Positions 26,138 to 35,554 of a stretch of DNA of 64,000 bases are shown here, piece by piece (position 1 is the stretch's first letter; each line of letters opens with the position of its first letter). The position numbers were made by a program, and so were the translations under genes. Source of the stretch: Limoniibacter endophyticus (GTDB lineage: Bacteria > Pseudomonadota > Alphaproteobacteria > Rhizobiales > Rhizobiaceae); contig NZ_BMZO01000006.1 in assembly GCF_014652835.1 (NCBI RefSeq), positions 62,001 through 126,000 on the forward strand, in the 5' to 3' direction. The notes under the pieces were generated by a model. That model worked only from the letters and a program-made list of their open reading frames with translations. It searched no databases and was not told the origin of the DNA.

Positions 26138-27259
26138 ATGGATCGCATTGAACGCCTCAGACTCTTCCTCATCGAAAGTCCGATCAAGATGGCGCGACTG
26201 CAAGGGGTCGGAAATATCAAGGGGACAGTGAAGCGTGTCCTTCTTGAGTTGACAACGGCCAACGGTATTGTCGGTTGGGGGGAAGCAGCGCCGTGGGAAG
26301 TCTTCACAGGAACTTCCGAAGCCGCCTTCGCAGCGATCGATGTCTATTTGCGCGCGCATGTCATAGGTGCGCCTGTCAATCGTATCCGTGAACTGACGCG
26401 AACAATGGACAAGGCGCTTGTCGGGCATAGTGAAGCAAAGCTTGCTGTCGAAACCGCTATGTTCGATATCCTCGGAAAGTCATGCGCACTATCGATTGCC
26501 GATCTTTTAGGTGGGCGTGTGCGGGATACAATCCCGCTCTCCTTCTCTATAGCCGATCCGGATTTCGATGCAGATATGCGTCGAATGAAGATCATGGTGG
26601 AAGGTGGACACAGGATCTTCAAAGTGAAGACGGGTGTTAAATCTCATGCCGAGGATATGGCGCATCTTCAGGCCATGCGCGACGCATTTGGCGATAAGAT
26701 TGATCTCCGGCTCGACTATAATCAGGCACTGAAACCGTTTGGCGCAATTTCGATCTTGCGTGATGTCGATCAGTTCCGCCCGACTTTCATTGAGCAGCCC
26801 GTGCCGCGTGATTGTCTGATGGCGATGGCCTCATTCGCGCGTGACCTCGATACGCCAATTCTTGCGGATGAGAGTTGCTTCGACGCGCGTGACCTGATGG
26901 AAGTCATTCGCCTAACGGCTGCCGATGCCATATCGGTAAAGCTCATGAAGGCCGGGGGCATTCTCAAAGCTCAGGCTTTGATGGCAATAGCCGACGCGGC
27001 CCACCTTCCAGCATATGGCGGCACGCTTTGGGAAGGCGGGATCGCGTTGGCGGCGGGCACGCAGTTTATCGCGGCCGCACCCGGCATGTCACTTGGATGC
27101 GAATTTTACATGCCGCATCATGTGCTGACAGAAGACGTCCTGGAAGAGCGGGTCGGCAACGAGGAAGGGCACGTCGTGGTTCCGGACGGTCCAGGCTTAG
27201 GTATTAAAATCAGCGAAGCCTCTTTACGGGGCAACGCCAGAATCTTGGCTGAACGATAA
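26138..27259 (+). CDS. Enolase-superfamily enzyme, muconate lactonizing subgroup (epimerase/racemase candidate)
   Basis: A 373-residue enolase-superfamily protein. It has the catalytic KxK pair in FKVKTG (Lys162, Lys164), metal ligands Asp193 (LDYN), Glu219 (IEQP) and Asp244 (ADES), and the opposite base Lys268 in SVKLMKAGG. Two lysines on opposite faces allow proton removal and return, as in dipeptide epimerases, N-acylamino acid racemases and proline-betaine or hydroxyproline epimerases. The start at 26138 has GGAAATCAAG upstream; ATG at 26126 is possible. Directly downstream lies an amino-acid dehydrogenase, so inversion of an amino-acid derivative before oxidation is likely. Confidence 0.87.
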   Translation: MDRIERLRLFLIESPIKMARLQGVGNIKGTVKRVLLELTTANGIVGWGEAAPWEVFTGTSEAAFAAIDVYLRAHVIGAPVNRIRELTRTMDKALVGHSEAKLAVETAMFDILGKSCALSIADLLGGRVRDTIPLSFSIADPDFDADMRRMKIMVEGGHRIFKVKTGVKSHAEDMAHLQAMRDAFGDKIDLRLDYNQALKPFGAISILRDVDQFRPTFIEQPVPRDCLMAMASFARDLDTPILADESCFDARDLMEVIRLTAADAISVKLMKAGGILKAQALMAIADAAHLPAYGGTLWEGGIALAAGTQFIAAAPGMSLGCEFYMPHHVLTEDVLEERVGNEEGHVVVPDGPGLGIKISEASLRGNARILAER

Positions 27260-27352
27260 GGTCAGTCAACTCACAAACCAGAAAAATTTCTGATCCGTTT
27301 CGGAGCGTCGGGACGGGACAGGCTTCATTTTGTCGAAATTCGGGAATGCGGT

Positions 27353-28621
27353 ATGTCTATGGGTTCTAAAAAAGTTGCGGTGATCGGAAGCGGTATCATA
27401 GGCCTTTGCTCGGCTTATGAACTGTTGAAGGCTGGTCACACCGTGACCATCCTGGACCCCAAAAGCCCCGGTGGAAAGCATGGCGCGAGCTATGGCCATG
27501 GTTGCTGGATCAGCCCGGCGTCCATTGTACCGATGTCGATGCCCGGCCTGTGGAAGAAAGTGCCGAGCTATCTGCTTGATTCAACCGGCCCTTTGGTGAT
27601 CCGCTGGAAAAGTTTGCCAAGACTGCTGCCATGGCTGGTTCGCTTCATACTGGCCGGTGCCACGAAAGCCAAGGTCGAGCGTACCGCTCACGCGTTGTCT
27701 TATCTCTTGCGAGACGGTCCGGAACGTCATCGGCAGCTCGCGCAAGATGTTGGTGAAGAAGCGCTCATCCACCAAGATGGTCTTCTTTACGTCTTTCCAG
27801 ACCGTCAAGCGTTCGAGGCCGAAGAACTTTCCTGGAATTTACGCAAGGCTAACGGCGTGACCTGGAGAGAGCTTGAACACGAGGTGCTGCATGAGTACGA
27901 GCCCACTCTCGCTAATCGCTACAAATTTGGCATTCTGATCCAGAATGGCAGTCATTGTCTTGATCCCGCCCGCTATCTCTCTGCAATCGCTGACTCTTGT
28001 GCTCAACTTGGCGCCAAATTCGTCCGGGATAGCGCCAGAGATTTTCAATTTGAGAACGAGAAGCTGGTCGGCATAATCACCGGCGAGAACGAGCGTATCG
28101 ACTGTGATCAAGCCGTGGTTGCGGCGGGCATCCGCTCGAAAAGCCTCGCAGCACAGGCGGGTGATCGAATCCCACTTGAAGCGGAGCGTGGTTATCACTG
28201 CGTTATCACATGTCCGTCAATCAACCTGAAATGCCCTATCATGCCAAGTGATGGCAAGATGGCCAATACGCCGACCAACAATGGCTTGCGCCTTTCCGGT
28301 CAGGTAGAGCTGGCTGACGTCGATGCACTGGCCGACTGGCGCCGGGTCGATATTCTCCTCAACCACGCGAGAAAAGCCTATCCAGCCTTGGAAACGGATG
28401 AGCGGAAGATTGAGCGGTGGATGGGGCATCGACCGTCGACGCCAGACGGCCTGCCGGTCATCGGCTATTCGAATCGCTCTCAGGACATCATTTTCGCCTT
28501 CGGTCACGGCCACATTGGCTTCGCCAGTGGACCGGCTACTGGACGGATTGTTGCCGATCTCATCTCAGGGAGGGGGCACGACGCCATCAACGTCGCGTTC
28601 TCACCCGGACGGTTCAGGTAA
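27353..28621 (+). CDS. FAD-dependent D-amino acid dehydrogenase-like oxidoreductase (DadA type)
   Basis: A 422-residue flavoprotein of the DAO/DadA family. It has VAVIGSGIIGLCSAYELLKAG with the following acidic residue in TILDP, GCWISPASIVPMSMPG typical of DadA, and the C-terminal GHRPSTPDGLPVIGYS and GHGHIGFASGPATGR. DadA enzymes oxidise D-amino acids, or cyclic imino acids such as D-hydroxyproline, to 2-oxo or imino acids and pass electrons to the respiratory chain. GGGA precedes the ATG. It lies between the enolase-type epimerase and the ThDP enzyme, fitting a middle step. Confidence 0.88.
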   Translation: MSMGSKKVAVIGSGIIGLCSAYELLKAGHTVTILDPKSPGGKHGASYGHGCWISPASIVPMSMPGLWKKVPSYLLDSTGPLVIRWKSLPRLLPWLVRFILAGATKAKVERTAHALSYLLRDGPERHRQLAQDVGEEALIHQDGLLYVFPDRQAFEAEELSWNLRKANGVTWRELEHEVLHEYEPTLANRYKFGILIQNGSHCLDPARYLSAIADSCAQLGAKFVRDSARDFQFENEKLVGIITGENERIDCDQAVVAAGIRSKSLAAQAGDRIPLEAERGYHCVITCPSINLKCPIMPSDGKMANTPTNNGLRLSGQVELADVDALADWRRVDILLNHARKAYPALETDERKIERWMGHRPSTPDGLPVIGYSNRSQDIIFAFGHGHIGFASGPATGRIVADLISGRGHDAINVAFSPGRFR

Positions 28622-28711
28622 GCGAGAAATTTTAGAAGTTTCGGTTGCTGGGCCTCGCTCCCAGCCTCGGGCAGGTCTGGATGCCCCTGTCGAAGTTACG
28701 GGAGAGTATAA

Positions 28712-30466
28712 ATGCGTGGTGCGGATATCTTAGTGGAAATGCTGATCGGATATGGCGTTGAGGTTGTCTTTGGCGTTCCGGGTGACACGAATGTTCCCTT
28801 CTATGAAGCTCTGCAGCAGAAGGAAGAACGTATTCGACATGTCATGGCGCGCGATGAGCGTTCGGCTGGCTACATGGCCGATGCTTATGGTCGTTTTACG
28901 AGCAAACCCGGCGTTTTCGAATGTCCATCAGGCGCCGGTGCCATGTATTCGCTGCCGCCCGTTGCCGAGTCAAACTCATCATCCGTTCCGGTGATACTCC
29001 TGACGATAGACATTCCCCTTCCGGGAGAAGGGCGCGGCGTTCTGACCGAACTTGATTGCGCCCGCCTGTTCGATCCGATCACCAAGATGTCCGTACAGGT
29101 TAAATCACCGGAAAAGCTACCCGAAATCATTCGTCGCGCATTTCGCGTCGCTTGTTCGGGCAAGCCGGGTGCAGTTCATTTGCAAATTCCGGAAGACATG
29201 CTTCTTGCCGAAGTAGATCCAAGACGTGTTTCACTTCACGTCGAAGAGGAGTGCCGCGAATTTCCCGCGTTTCCAACGCTGCCGGAGCCGCATAAACTCG
29301 AACAGCTCATCTCGCTCCTGCGTTCGAGCAAGCGACCATTGATTGTATCGGGTGGTGGCGTGAACCGCTCTCGCGCCGGACGGGAAGTCACGGAACTCGC
29401 TGAACTCCTGAACATCCCCGTCTGTACCACGATGACGGGTCAAGGAACCATGCCGGACAATCATCGGCTTGCTGTGGGGGTGATCGGCGATAATGGTTTC
29501 CATCCCCATGCAAACTGGGCACTCGAACATGCCGATTTCGTGCTGTTCATCGGCTCTAGAATGGGTTCCGTCGTGACGATCGGTTGGACGTTTCCGAAAA
29601 TTACCCTCAACAAGCGGGTAGCTCAAATTGATATTGATCCGGAGATCATGGCCAACAATTATGAGAACGTGCTGTCTGTCACCGGTGATGCCAAGCTCGT
29701 GCTACGGCAGATGGCCGGCATAGTCGATGTGAACAAAGATAGCTCCCACACGCAAGACTGGATCGATCAGCTCAACGACTTGCGTGCTTCTTTCTGGGAG
29801 AATGCAGAGGAACTGCTAAGCTCAAGCGCATTGCCCTTACGTCCGGAACGCGCTGTCCGTTGTTTTAACGAGGCGCTCGACACTTCCGGACAATCTGCCT
29901 TGATTTATTCGGATGCAGGAACCCCAACGCCGCATATGACGCGTTTTCTGAAGCTGAAGGACAGCAACACCCAGATCGCAATTCCGCGTGCTTTCGGCGG
30001 TTTAGGGTCCGCGCTACCAGCAACGGTTGGCGCGTGGTTTGCCAACAAAAACTGTCGTCCGATTGGAATGTTTGGCGATGGCTCCTTTGGCATGACTGTC
30101 GGCGAGTTGGAAACCTTGGTCCGCTTGCAGGTTCCGGCGATTCTGCTCCTTTTCAACAATGGTACATTTGGTTGGATCAAGGGTCTTCATCGACTGCGCG
30201 GGCACAATCAATGCTTTGGCGTAGACTTCACACCGCCGAAGGGACAGGCAATCGCTGAAGCCTTTGGCTTGAAAGCGTGGACCGCCAAGAATGCAGAGGA
30301 ACTGGACGCGGCTCTGGGCGAAGCATTTGCCTATAAAAGTGGTCCCTGCTTCATCGACATACATGTCGAGTCCATCGCAGATCGCGTGCCTCCGGTTTAT
30401 TCCTGGCTTGCGAAGCGCGGCAAAAATCCGTTGAGCGTCGAGGCTGAAGAGGTCCGCTATTTTTAA
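28712..30466 (+). CDS. ThDP-dependent enzyme (acetolactate synthase / 2-oxoacid decarboxylase-like)
   Basis: A 584-residue three-domain ThDP enzyme. The N-terminal Pyr domain has VFGVPGDTNVPFYEAL and the catalytic glutamate Glu49 in ARDERSAGYMADAYGRF. The middle domain has VSGGGVNRSRAG. The PP domain has FGDGSFGMTVGELETLVR and the ThDP/metal-binding NNGTFGW near residue 455-485. GGGAGAG precedes the ATG. After an epimerase and an amino-acid dehydrogenase, it probably decarboxylates the resulting 2-oxoacid, as the guanidino-oxopentanoate decarboxylase of the arginine route does. The exact substrate is unknown. Confidence 0.85.
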   Translation: MRGADILVEMLIGYGVEVVFGVPGDTNVPFYEALQQKEERIRHVMARDERSAGYMADAYGRFTSKPGVFECPSGAGAMYSLPPVAESNSSSVPVILLTIDIPLPGEGRGVLTELDCARLFDPITKMSVQVKSPEKLPEIIRRAFRVACSGKPGAVHLQIPEDMLLAEVDPRRVSLHVEEECREFPAFPTLPEPHKLEQLISLLRSSKRPLIVSGGGVNRSRAGREVTELAELLNIPVCTTMTGQGTMPDNHRLAVGVIGDNGFHPHANWALEHADFVLFIGSRMGSVVTIGWTFPKITLNKRVAQIDIDPEIMANNYENVLSVTGDAKLVLRQMAGIVDVNKDSSHTQDWIDQLNDLRASFWENAEELLSSSALPLRPERAVRCFNEALDTSGQSALIYSDAGTPTPHMTRFLKLKDSNTQIAIPRAFGGLGSALPATVGAWFANKNCRPIGMFGDGSFGMTVGELETLVRLQVPAILLLFNNGTFGWIKGLHRLRGHNQCFGVDFTPPKGQAIAEAFGLKAWTAKNAEELDAALGEAFAYKSGPCFIDIHVESIADRVPPVYSWLAKRGKNPLSVEAEEVRYF

Positions 30467-30504
30467 TCTGGCCGCAGAGGAAGCGCTGATCGGCGTCTTC
30501 TCCG

Positions 30505-31426
30505 TTATGGCAATAAAAGATCGTGGGTCGGAAGCCGGCGTTCGCGAAAATGTCTTAGCAACCAATCTCGGAAGAGAATTATACTCGATTGATGGGATTT
30601 TCCGTTCCGGATAGACAATGAAATAGGATTCCCCCGACGCGACCGGTGGGCCGAAAGGCGCGTGCAGATCGCCACGCTCCAATTCACGTCGAACATAAAA
30701 TGTAGGCACAAGAGCCAGCCCAAGCCCATGCACCGCGGCATTTATTACCATATCATAATAAGCGAAACGTGTTCCTTGTATTCGACCCGCGTGACTGATG
30801 CCGGAGAGACGCAGCCAATGTAGCCAAAGGCTTGGCTGCCCCGCATTTTGCAACAACGGAAATTTTGCGAAATCCGAGGGTGGATAGCTTGTACCGGCCG
30901 GAATAAGCTGGGGCGCGGCCACGACGACGAGCTCTTCGGCAAAAAGTTCGAAACAGCGCACGTGCAGCCATTGTCCTACCCCGCGGAGAATCGCAATGTC
31001 GATGCGTGTCTTCTCGAAATCGGTATTTGACTCGATGCTTTGAACCTCGAGTGGAATGTCGGGATAACTCTGAATGAAGGAGCCAAGTCTCTCTGGTAAC
31101 CAGCGCGCCGCAATTGTCGGATGCGTGCCAAGCAGGAGCGACGTGTCGGCTGATCGACCGCGTACGGCATCGATGGTTACCTCCTGAAGCCGATCGAGTT
31201 CCTGCGCAACATCTCGATAATAGGCTGCCCCGATTTCGGTGAGAACAAGCCGTGTCCCCGATCGATGAAAAAGTGTTACTCCCAAGAACTCTTCAAGCTT
31301 TTTGATCTGACGGCTGATGCCGCTCTGCGTTATGCCTAGTTCATCCGCAGCCCGGGTGAAACTGAGATACCGCGCCGATGCATCAAAGGCGTGAAGAGCT
31401 GATAATGACGGGAGAAATCGTCGCAT
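30505..31426 (-). pseudogene. LysR-family regulator (GcvA-like) with one-base frameshift near the 3' end
   Basis: LysR regulator starting MRRFLPSLSALHAFDASARY, with the HTH AADELGITQSGISRQIKKLE and a GcvA-type effector domain. After ESYFIVYPERK the frame shifts at an A4 run (plus-strand T4 at 30598-30601). Removing one A restores a normal LysR ending that contains ILFRDWLLRHFRERR and stops at 30505. As sequenced, the frame instead continues antisense through the ThDP gene to about 30014, adding roughly 170 unrelated residues. The DNA-binding and most of the sensing domain are intact, so the product may still function. It converges with the ThDP gene and may regulate the epimerase/dehydrogenase/decarboxylase block. 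A sequencing error is the main alternative. Confidence 0.8.
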
Positions 31427-31628
31427 TTGACCTTCTGACCAGCCGGAATGGCCGCCGAGCTGCGGAACGATCCGCTGCGGGCGATACTGCATTCGATTTT
31501 ATTGGGCAGCACCTGTCATGTCCATGTCTTTCCCTCTGGGATAATCTCTTGAACTGAAGCCCCCAAGACATGTTGACCTAGGCCGGTGTTCACCTTCCTG
31601 GGAGCCCTATTGTAATTCGGAGGGTTAG

Positions 31629-32507
31629 TTAGGTGGATTGGGGCTGTATCGGCTTTTTCGGCGTCCCGTGCATAAGCGGATCAGCGGGGTTCATTTCCTC
31701 TACCACCTCGCCCATGGCCCTGGGCTCCGCGACATATTCGAACTCACCCATGCCATCAATCGACGGTCCCTTCGCCCACCGACCTTCCTTGCTTTCCTCG
31801 CCGCCTGAAAAATTCATGAATTGATAGGCGACGTCCGATTTCTGATTTTCCACGGGGAAGCTCGTTGGAACGAGCGGTCCTTCGACGCCATCTTCTTCCA
31901 GTTCGGAAATAGCGGCCAGCCATTGATTCTGGTGCATGGTATCGCGTGCAATCAAGAAGGAAAGCATATCGCGAACGCCCGGATCGTCCGTCATTTCGTA
32001 AAGTCGACAAACCTGAAGCCGACCTTGCGACTCCGCAGTGACGTTGAAGCGAAAATCGGCCATCAGATTGCCCGAGGCGACGGTGTAGCGTGAATTCCAC
32101 GGATAGCCGTTGCTGTCGGTCGGCGTTGCGCCAAGCCCAGAGACGATCGCATGCTGGGGGTTCATCCCCGCAACCAGGACATCTTCCATGCGCGAGCCGC
32201 CGAGTACTGCCCCAATGGCGGAATTTTTCGCAGCGTTCTCCTGAACGTCTACAGGTGACGTTTCGAGTAGTCGCGCAATCATGGTCGCCAGCATTTCGAC
32301 ATGAGCAATTTCCTCTGTGCCAGTGTCCATGATCAAGTCACGATACTTTGGCGCGGCACGGCAGTTCCACCCCTGGAACAAGTAAGTCATCATGACGCTG
32401 ATTTCGCCCCACTGCCCCCCAAGCACTTCCTGCAGCTGCTTGGCAAAGATCGGGTCGGGCTTGGTCGGCTTGGCGTTGTATTGGAACTGGTTTGTTCGAA
32501 AGAACAT
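31629..32507 (-). CDS. Manganese catalase
   Basis: A 292-residue non-haem catalase that converts hydrogen peroxide to water and oxygen at a dimanganese site. Ligand residues visible are Glu35, Glu66, His69, Glu159 and His192, in GQWGEISVMMTY, DTGTEEIAHVEML and DTMHQNQW. Spacing matches the classical enzyme except for a constant 11-residue insertion before the last two. The start at 32507 has GAGGAGAG six bases upstream; a longer frame to 32621 would run through the promoter. A GGAAC-N16-TGTT element lies just upstream, so it is probably under the general stress sigma factor EcfG. Confidence 0.93.
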   Translation of the reverse strand: MFFRTNQFQYNAKPTKPDPIFAKQLQEVLGGQWGEISVMMTYLFQGWNCRAAPKYRDLIMDTGTEEIAHVEMLATMIARLLETSPVDVQENAAKNSAIGAVLGGSRMEDVLVAGMNPQHAIVSGLGATPTDSNGYPWNSRYTVASGNLMADFRFNVTAESQGRLQVCRLYEMTDDPGVRDMLSFLIARDTMHQNQWLAAISELEEDGVEGPLVPTSFPVENQKSDVAYQFMNFSGGEESKEGRWAKGPSIDGMGEFEYVAEPRAMGEVVEEMNPADPLMHGTPKKPIQPQST

Positions 32508-32536
32508 GAAACTCTCCTCGGTTGGATTTACGTCCG

Positions 32537-32561
32537 AACAGAGCTTCCTGTGCATAGTTCC
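32537..32561 (-). promoter_or_regulatory. EcfG-type promoter, manganese catalase
   Basis: On the minus strand: GGAAC at 32561-32557, 16 bases, then TGTT at 32540-32537. The known EcfG/RpoE2/SigT consensus in Alphaproteobacteria is GGAAC-N16/17-cGTT. The -10 element is 29 bases from the ATG. Confidence 0.75.
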
Positions 32562-32634
32562 TTGAATTCGACCCGCGATGCAGAACGGCACCCACCGCAA
32601 TCCGCAGCAGATGCCGTTCATTCTGCTGACCTGA

Positions 32635-34989
32635 TTATTCCGGCAAGGCGTACGCGATCACGTAGTCTCCGGGTTTCGTTCCGACTGAACCGTGACCGCC
32701 GGCAACAATGAGCACATATTGTCTGTCGTCCTGCTCATAGGTCATCGGTGTAGATTGGCCACCCGCCGGAAGACGCGCCTGCCAAAGCTGCTCACCAGTG
32801 GTCAAATCGTAAGCGCGCAAATAATCATCGACGGCAGCCCCGAGAAACGCGACCCCGCCGCGGGTGATGATCGGGCCTCCGATCCCTGGTACACCCATCT
32901 TGATGGGGAGCGGTACGGGAGACATGTCGCGTACCGTGCCGTTCTTGTGCATCCATGCGACCTGACCGTTAGTCAGATCGGCACCTGCAACATAGCCCCA
33001 TGGCGGGGACTGACACGGTATGCCCAGAGGACCGAGAAATGGCCCCATGACGACGCCGTACGGCGCCCCTTCATTTCGATTGAGGCCTTGTTCGCTCGCA
33101 GTTTCCCCCTCTTCTTTTGGCGGGATGTCGGCGCGGGGCACGAGGCGAGAGGTAAAGGCCAGATAGGTCGGCATACCGAACATGACCTGGCGTTCGGGAT
33201 CGACTGCGACAGAGCCCCAGTTGAATGTGCCGAAATTGCCGGGATACACGATCGTTCCCTGGAGCGACGGCGGAGTATAGCGACCTTCATATTTGAGCTG
33301 GTGAAACTGGATGCGGCAGTAAAGCTGATCGAAGATCGATACGCCCCACATGTCTCGTTCCCGCAAGGGTTCGGGTTTCAAGGTCAGCGCCGAGGTCGGC
33401 TGAGTCGGGGCAGTGAAATCCTCCGGGATGGCTCCGCCCGGTGCCGGCTCTTCGCTGACGGAAAGAATAGGCTCACCCGTCTCGCGGTTAAGCACGTAGA
33501 TGTCGCCCTGCTTGGTCGGACCAACCAGTGCCGGCAAGGTCTGTCCATCCCGTTCAAGGTCGATGAGAACTGGCTGTGCGGGAACGTCCATGTCCCAGAG
33601 ATCATGGTGCACCGTCTGGAAGACCCAGCGTCGCTGGCCGGAATTCACGTCGAGGGCAACAATGGAGGAAGAATGCTCTTCCACTGCCGGTGACCGCCCC
33701 ATGCCCAACTGATCCGGCACCTGATTTCCAAGCGGAATGTAGACTAGGCCGCGTTGCTCATCGACGGAGAAGACCGACCAGCTATTCGGCGAATTCGCTG
33801 TGTAGGTTTCGCCTGCCTCCACGTTGATGGGGGCCGTATCGTCCGGGTTGCCACTGTCCCAGTTCCAGCGGAGTTCGCCGGTCAGAATGTCATAGGCGCG
33901 GATTACGCCCGATTGCGAATAGATGGAGAAATTGTCATTCACAGCGCCGCCTATAATGAGCAAGCCATTGACGGCAACAGGTGGGGAGGTTGAATAATAA
34001 TAGCCTGCCGGATTATAAGGCATACCGCGCTCCAGGCGCAGTGTTCCGCCTTCGGCGAAGCTGGTGCAGAGTTCTCCCGTTTCTGCGTCGAGTGCGAGAA
34101 GCCGAGCATCGGCAGTCGGCATATATACCCGCTGCACGCAGGCTGGGCCCTCCGTGGCGGGCGCGGCACCCGTATCCCAGTAGGTTACGCCACGGCAGGT
34201 CTGGTGTTGGCGATCCGGGTTCATTCCGGATTGTGCATCGTACCGCCAAACCTCCCTGCCGGTGGCGGCGTCGAGCGCGATAGCTATATTGTGAGGAGTA
34301 CAGAGATAAAGTCTGTTGTCGATCTTCAGCGGCGTGACCTGGTATGTCGTCTCCGATACGTCGTCAGGGCGTTTCACGTCACCTGTCTGATAGCGCCAGA
34401 CTTCTTCCAGTTGTGCTACATTTTCCGGTGTAATTGTATCAAGCGGAGACCAGCGCTGGCCGTAATTGGTGCGACCGTACTGGTGCCACTCACCCGGAGG
34501 GACAGGGTTTCCGGTGTTAGGCTCGTTCGCAATACGCTTGCCAGGTAATTCGCCCTCGATGCGTGTCGGATCCTGAGACATGGAATATGCGGCGGCACAG
34601 ATACTAAGCAGGATCGCTGCCGCGAGCGGCAAGCCGGAAGTTCCTCCTGCCCTTCGTTCCGGCGCTGTGTCGTATGTGCCGACCAGACGGTTACGTACGA
34701 ACGGCAACCACAGCCATATGGCCATCAAGACGACGAGACCGCCGCGAGGCGCCAGTTTCCACCAGTCGAATCCGACCTCCCAAATTGCCCAGCCAAGCCA
34801 GAGAACGAGAGTAATCGAGAAAACGACGGTAGCTGCTCCACTTCTGCGCAAGACAAGCCAAGCCGTCAGAAGAATGGCCAAGCCAAGAAAGAGATAGGCT
34901 GGACTCCCGCCCAGCGCGATCAGCCAGCCGCCCATCAATGTTATGATAAGGGCGATTATTCCAAATAATAGTCCTGTGAATGTCGTCAT
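32635..34989 (-). CDS. gcd: Membrane-bound PQQ-dependent glucose dehydrogenase
   Basis: A 784-residue quinoprotein. The N-terminal 130 residues hold about five membrane helices, including GWAIWEVGFDWWKLAPR. The rest is a periplasmic eight-bladed beta-propeller with GEWHQYGRTNYGQRWSPL, VYMPTADARLLALDAETGELC and W-docking repeats such as GNLGT-like FGTFNWGSVAVDP. It oxidises glucose to gluconolactone in the periplasm and passes electrons to ubiquinone. No pqq biosynthesis gene is in this window. AGGATCTGTT precedes the ATG. It is 52 bp downstream of a 45-residue membrane protein gene and may share its transcript. Confidence 0.93.
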   Translation of the reverse strand: MTTFTGLLFGIIALIITLMGGWLIALGGSPAYLFLGLAILLTAWLVLRRSGAATVVFSITLVLWLGWAIWEVGFDWWKLAPRGGLVVLMAIWLWLPFVRNRLVGTYDTAPERRAGGTSGLPLAAAILLSICAAAYSMSQDPTRIEGELPGKRIANEPNTGNPVPPGEWHQYGRTNYGQRWSPLDTITPENVAQLEEVWRYQTGDVKRPDDVSETTYQVTPLKIDNRLYLCTPHNIAIALDAATGREVWRYDAQSGMNPDRQHQTCRGVTYWDTGAAPATEGPACVQRVYMPTADARLLALDAETGELCTSFAEGGTLRLERGMPYNPAGYYYSTSPPVAVNGLLIIGGAVNDNFSIYSQSGVIRAYDILTGELRWNWDSGNPDDTAPINVEAGETYTANSPNSWSVFSVDEQRGLVYIPLGNQVPDQLGMGRSPAVEEHSSSIVALDVNSGQRRWVFQTVHHDLWDMDVPAQPVLIDLERDGQTLPALVGPTKQGDIYVLNRETGEPILSVSEEPAPGGAIPEDFTAPTQPTSALTLKPEPLRERDMWGVSIFDQLYCRIQFHQLKYEGRYTPPSLQGTIVYPGNFGTFNWGSVAVDPERQVMFGMPTYLAFTSRLVPRADIPPKEEGETASEQGLNRNEGAPYGVVMGPFLGPLGIPCQSPPWGYVAGADLTNGQVAWMHKNGTVRDMSPVPLPIKMGVPGIGGPIITRGGVAFLGAAVDDYLRAYDLTTGEQLWQARLPAGGQSTPMTYEQDDRQYVLIVAGGHGSVGTKPGDYVIAYALPE

Positions 34990-35041
34990 AACAGATCCTG
35001 TACCTGTAGGGCTTTCCCCTGTTTCGCTCGGCTGTCACTCG

Positions 35042-35179
35042 CTATTCTTGCTGGATGGCATGAGGGTTTGCACTGTCTTGCGGCACTTCGTCTCCGTCGG
35101 CGCCGTTTCTGTTCAGTAAAATCATAGCACCGCCAAATAAAATTAAAATGCCGATAACGAGAATGAGCGGTCGCATCAT
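35042..35179 (-). CDS. 45-residue single-helix membrane protein
   Basis: A short gene starting MMRPLILVIGILILFGGAMI, a single hydrophobic helix, followed by a charged polar tail rich in Asp, Glu and Gln. GGAG lies about seven bases before the first ATG. It is located between the 87-residue gene (77-bp gap) and gcd (52-bp gap), all in the same direction. I know no function. The helix-plus-acidic-tail layout and the position suggest a small inner-membrane accessory protein. Confidence 0.65.
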   Translation of the reverse strand: MMRPLILVIGILILFGGAMILLNRNGADGDEVPQDSANPHAIQQE

Positions 35180-35256
35180 TCATCTCCAATGTAGGGAATA
35201 ATCGTAAGTGATTTGAGAAGTCGCGAGATAGCGATCAGGAACATTTAATCATTTCG

Positions 35257-35520
35257 CTAGGCTCGGTTTACGAACTTGTTGAAACGACTGAGTTGTCCGC
35301 TTTCCACTTTTTCCTGATATAGAAACGCGAGCTGACTTTCCTCAAATATCGTGAAGAACTCTTCCCAGTCGATTTCTTCCAGCTCTTTCTCGGGCTTTCC
35401 AAAGTCGATACGGAGAACACCACCTTCGCCGCCAGTACGTATGACGGCCGGTCGCCCCTCGCGTGCTTCTGCCCATTTGCGAATCGCTTCATGATCCGTC
35501 GTAGTCTCGGAACTGCTCAT
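35257..35520 (-). CDS. Conserved hypothetical protein, 87 residues, acidic
   Basis: A small acidic protein containing [20 protein letters not shown], then GGVLRIDFG and [21 protein letters not shown] recall similar small proteins of unknown function in Rhizobiales stress or glycogen loci, sometimes mislabelled as glucan-branching proteins; this could not be checked here. The ATG at 35520 is chosen for GAGG seven bases upstream. A GGAAC-N16-TGTT element sits 35 bases before the start, so it is a likely stress-regulon member. Confidence 0.75.
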   Translation of the reverse strand: MSSSETTTDHEAIRKWAEAREGRPAVIRTGGEGGVLRIDFGKPEKELEEIDWEEFFTIFEESQLAFLYQEKVESGQLSRFNKFVNRA

Positions 35521-35554
35521 AGCTTGCCTCGTTCGATTGCGGTTATCGCGCTCA

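Noticed and set aside
30014-30504. Apparent C-terminal extension of the LysR protein, about 170 residues
   Set aside because: It is antisense to the ThDP gene, has no LysR-like content, and disappears if one base of the A4 run is removed.
32692-33693. Long open frame (about 330 codons) antisense to glucose dehydrogenase
   Set aside because: Fully inside gcd on the other strand, Arg/Gly/His-rich shadow composition, no initiation signal.
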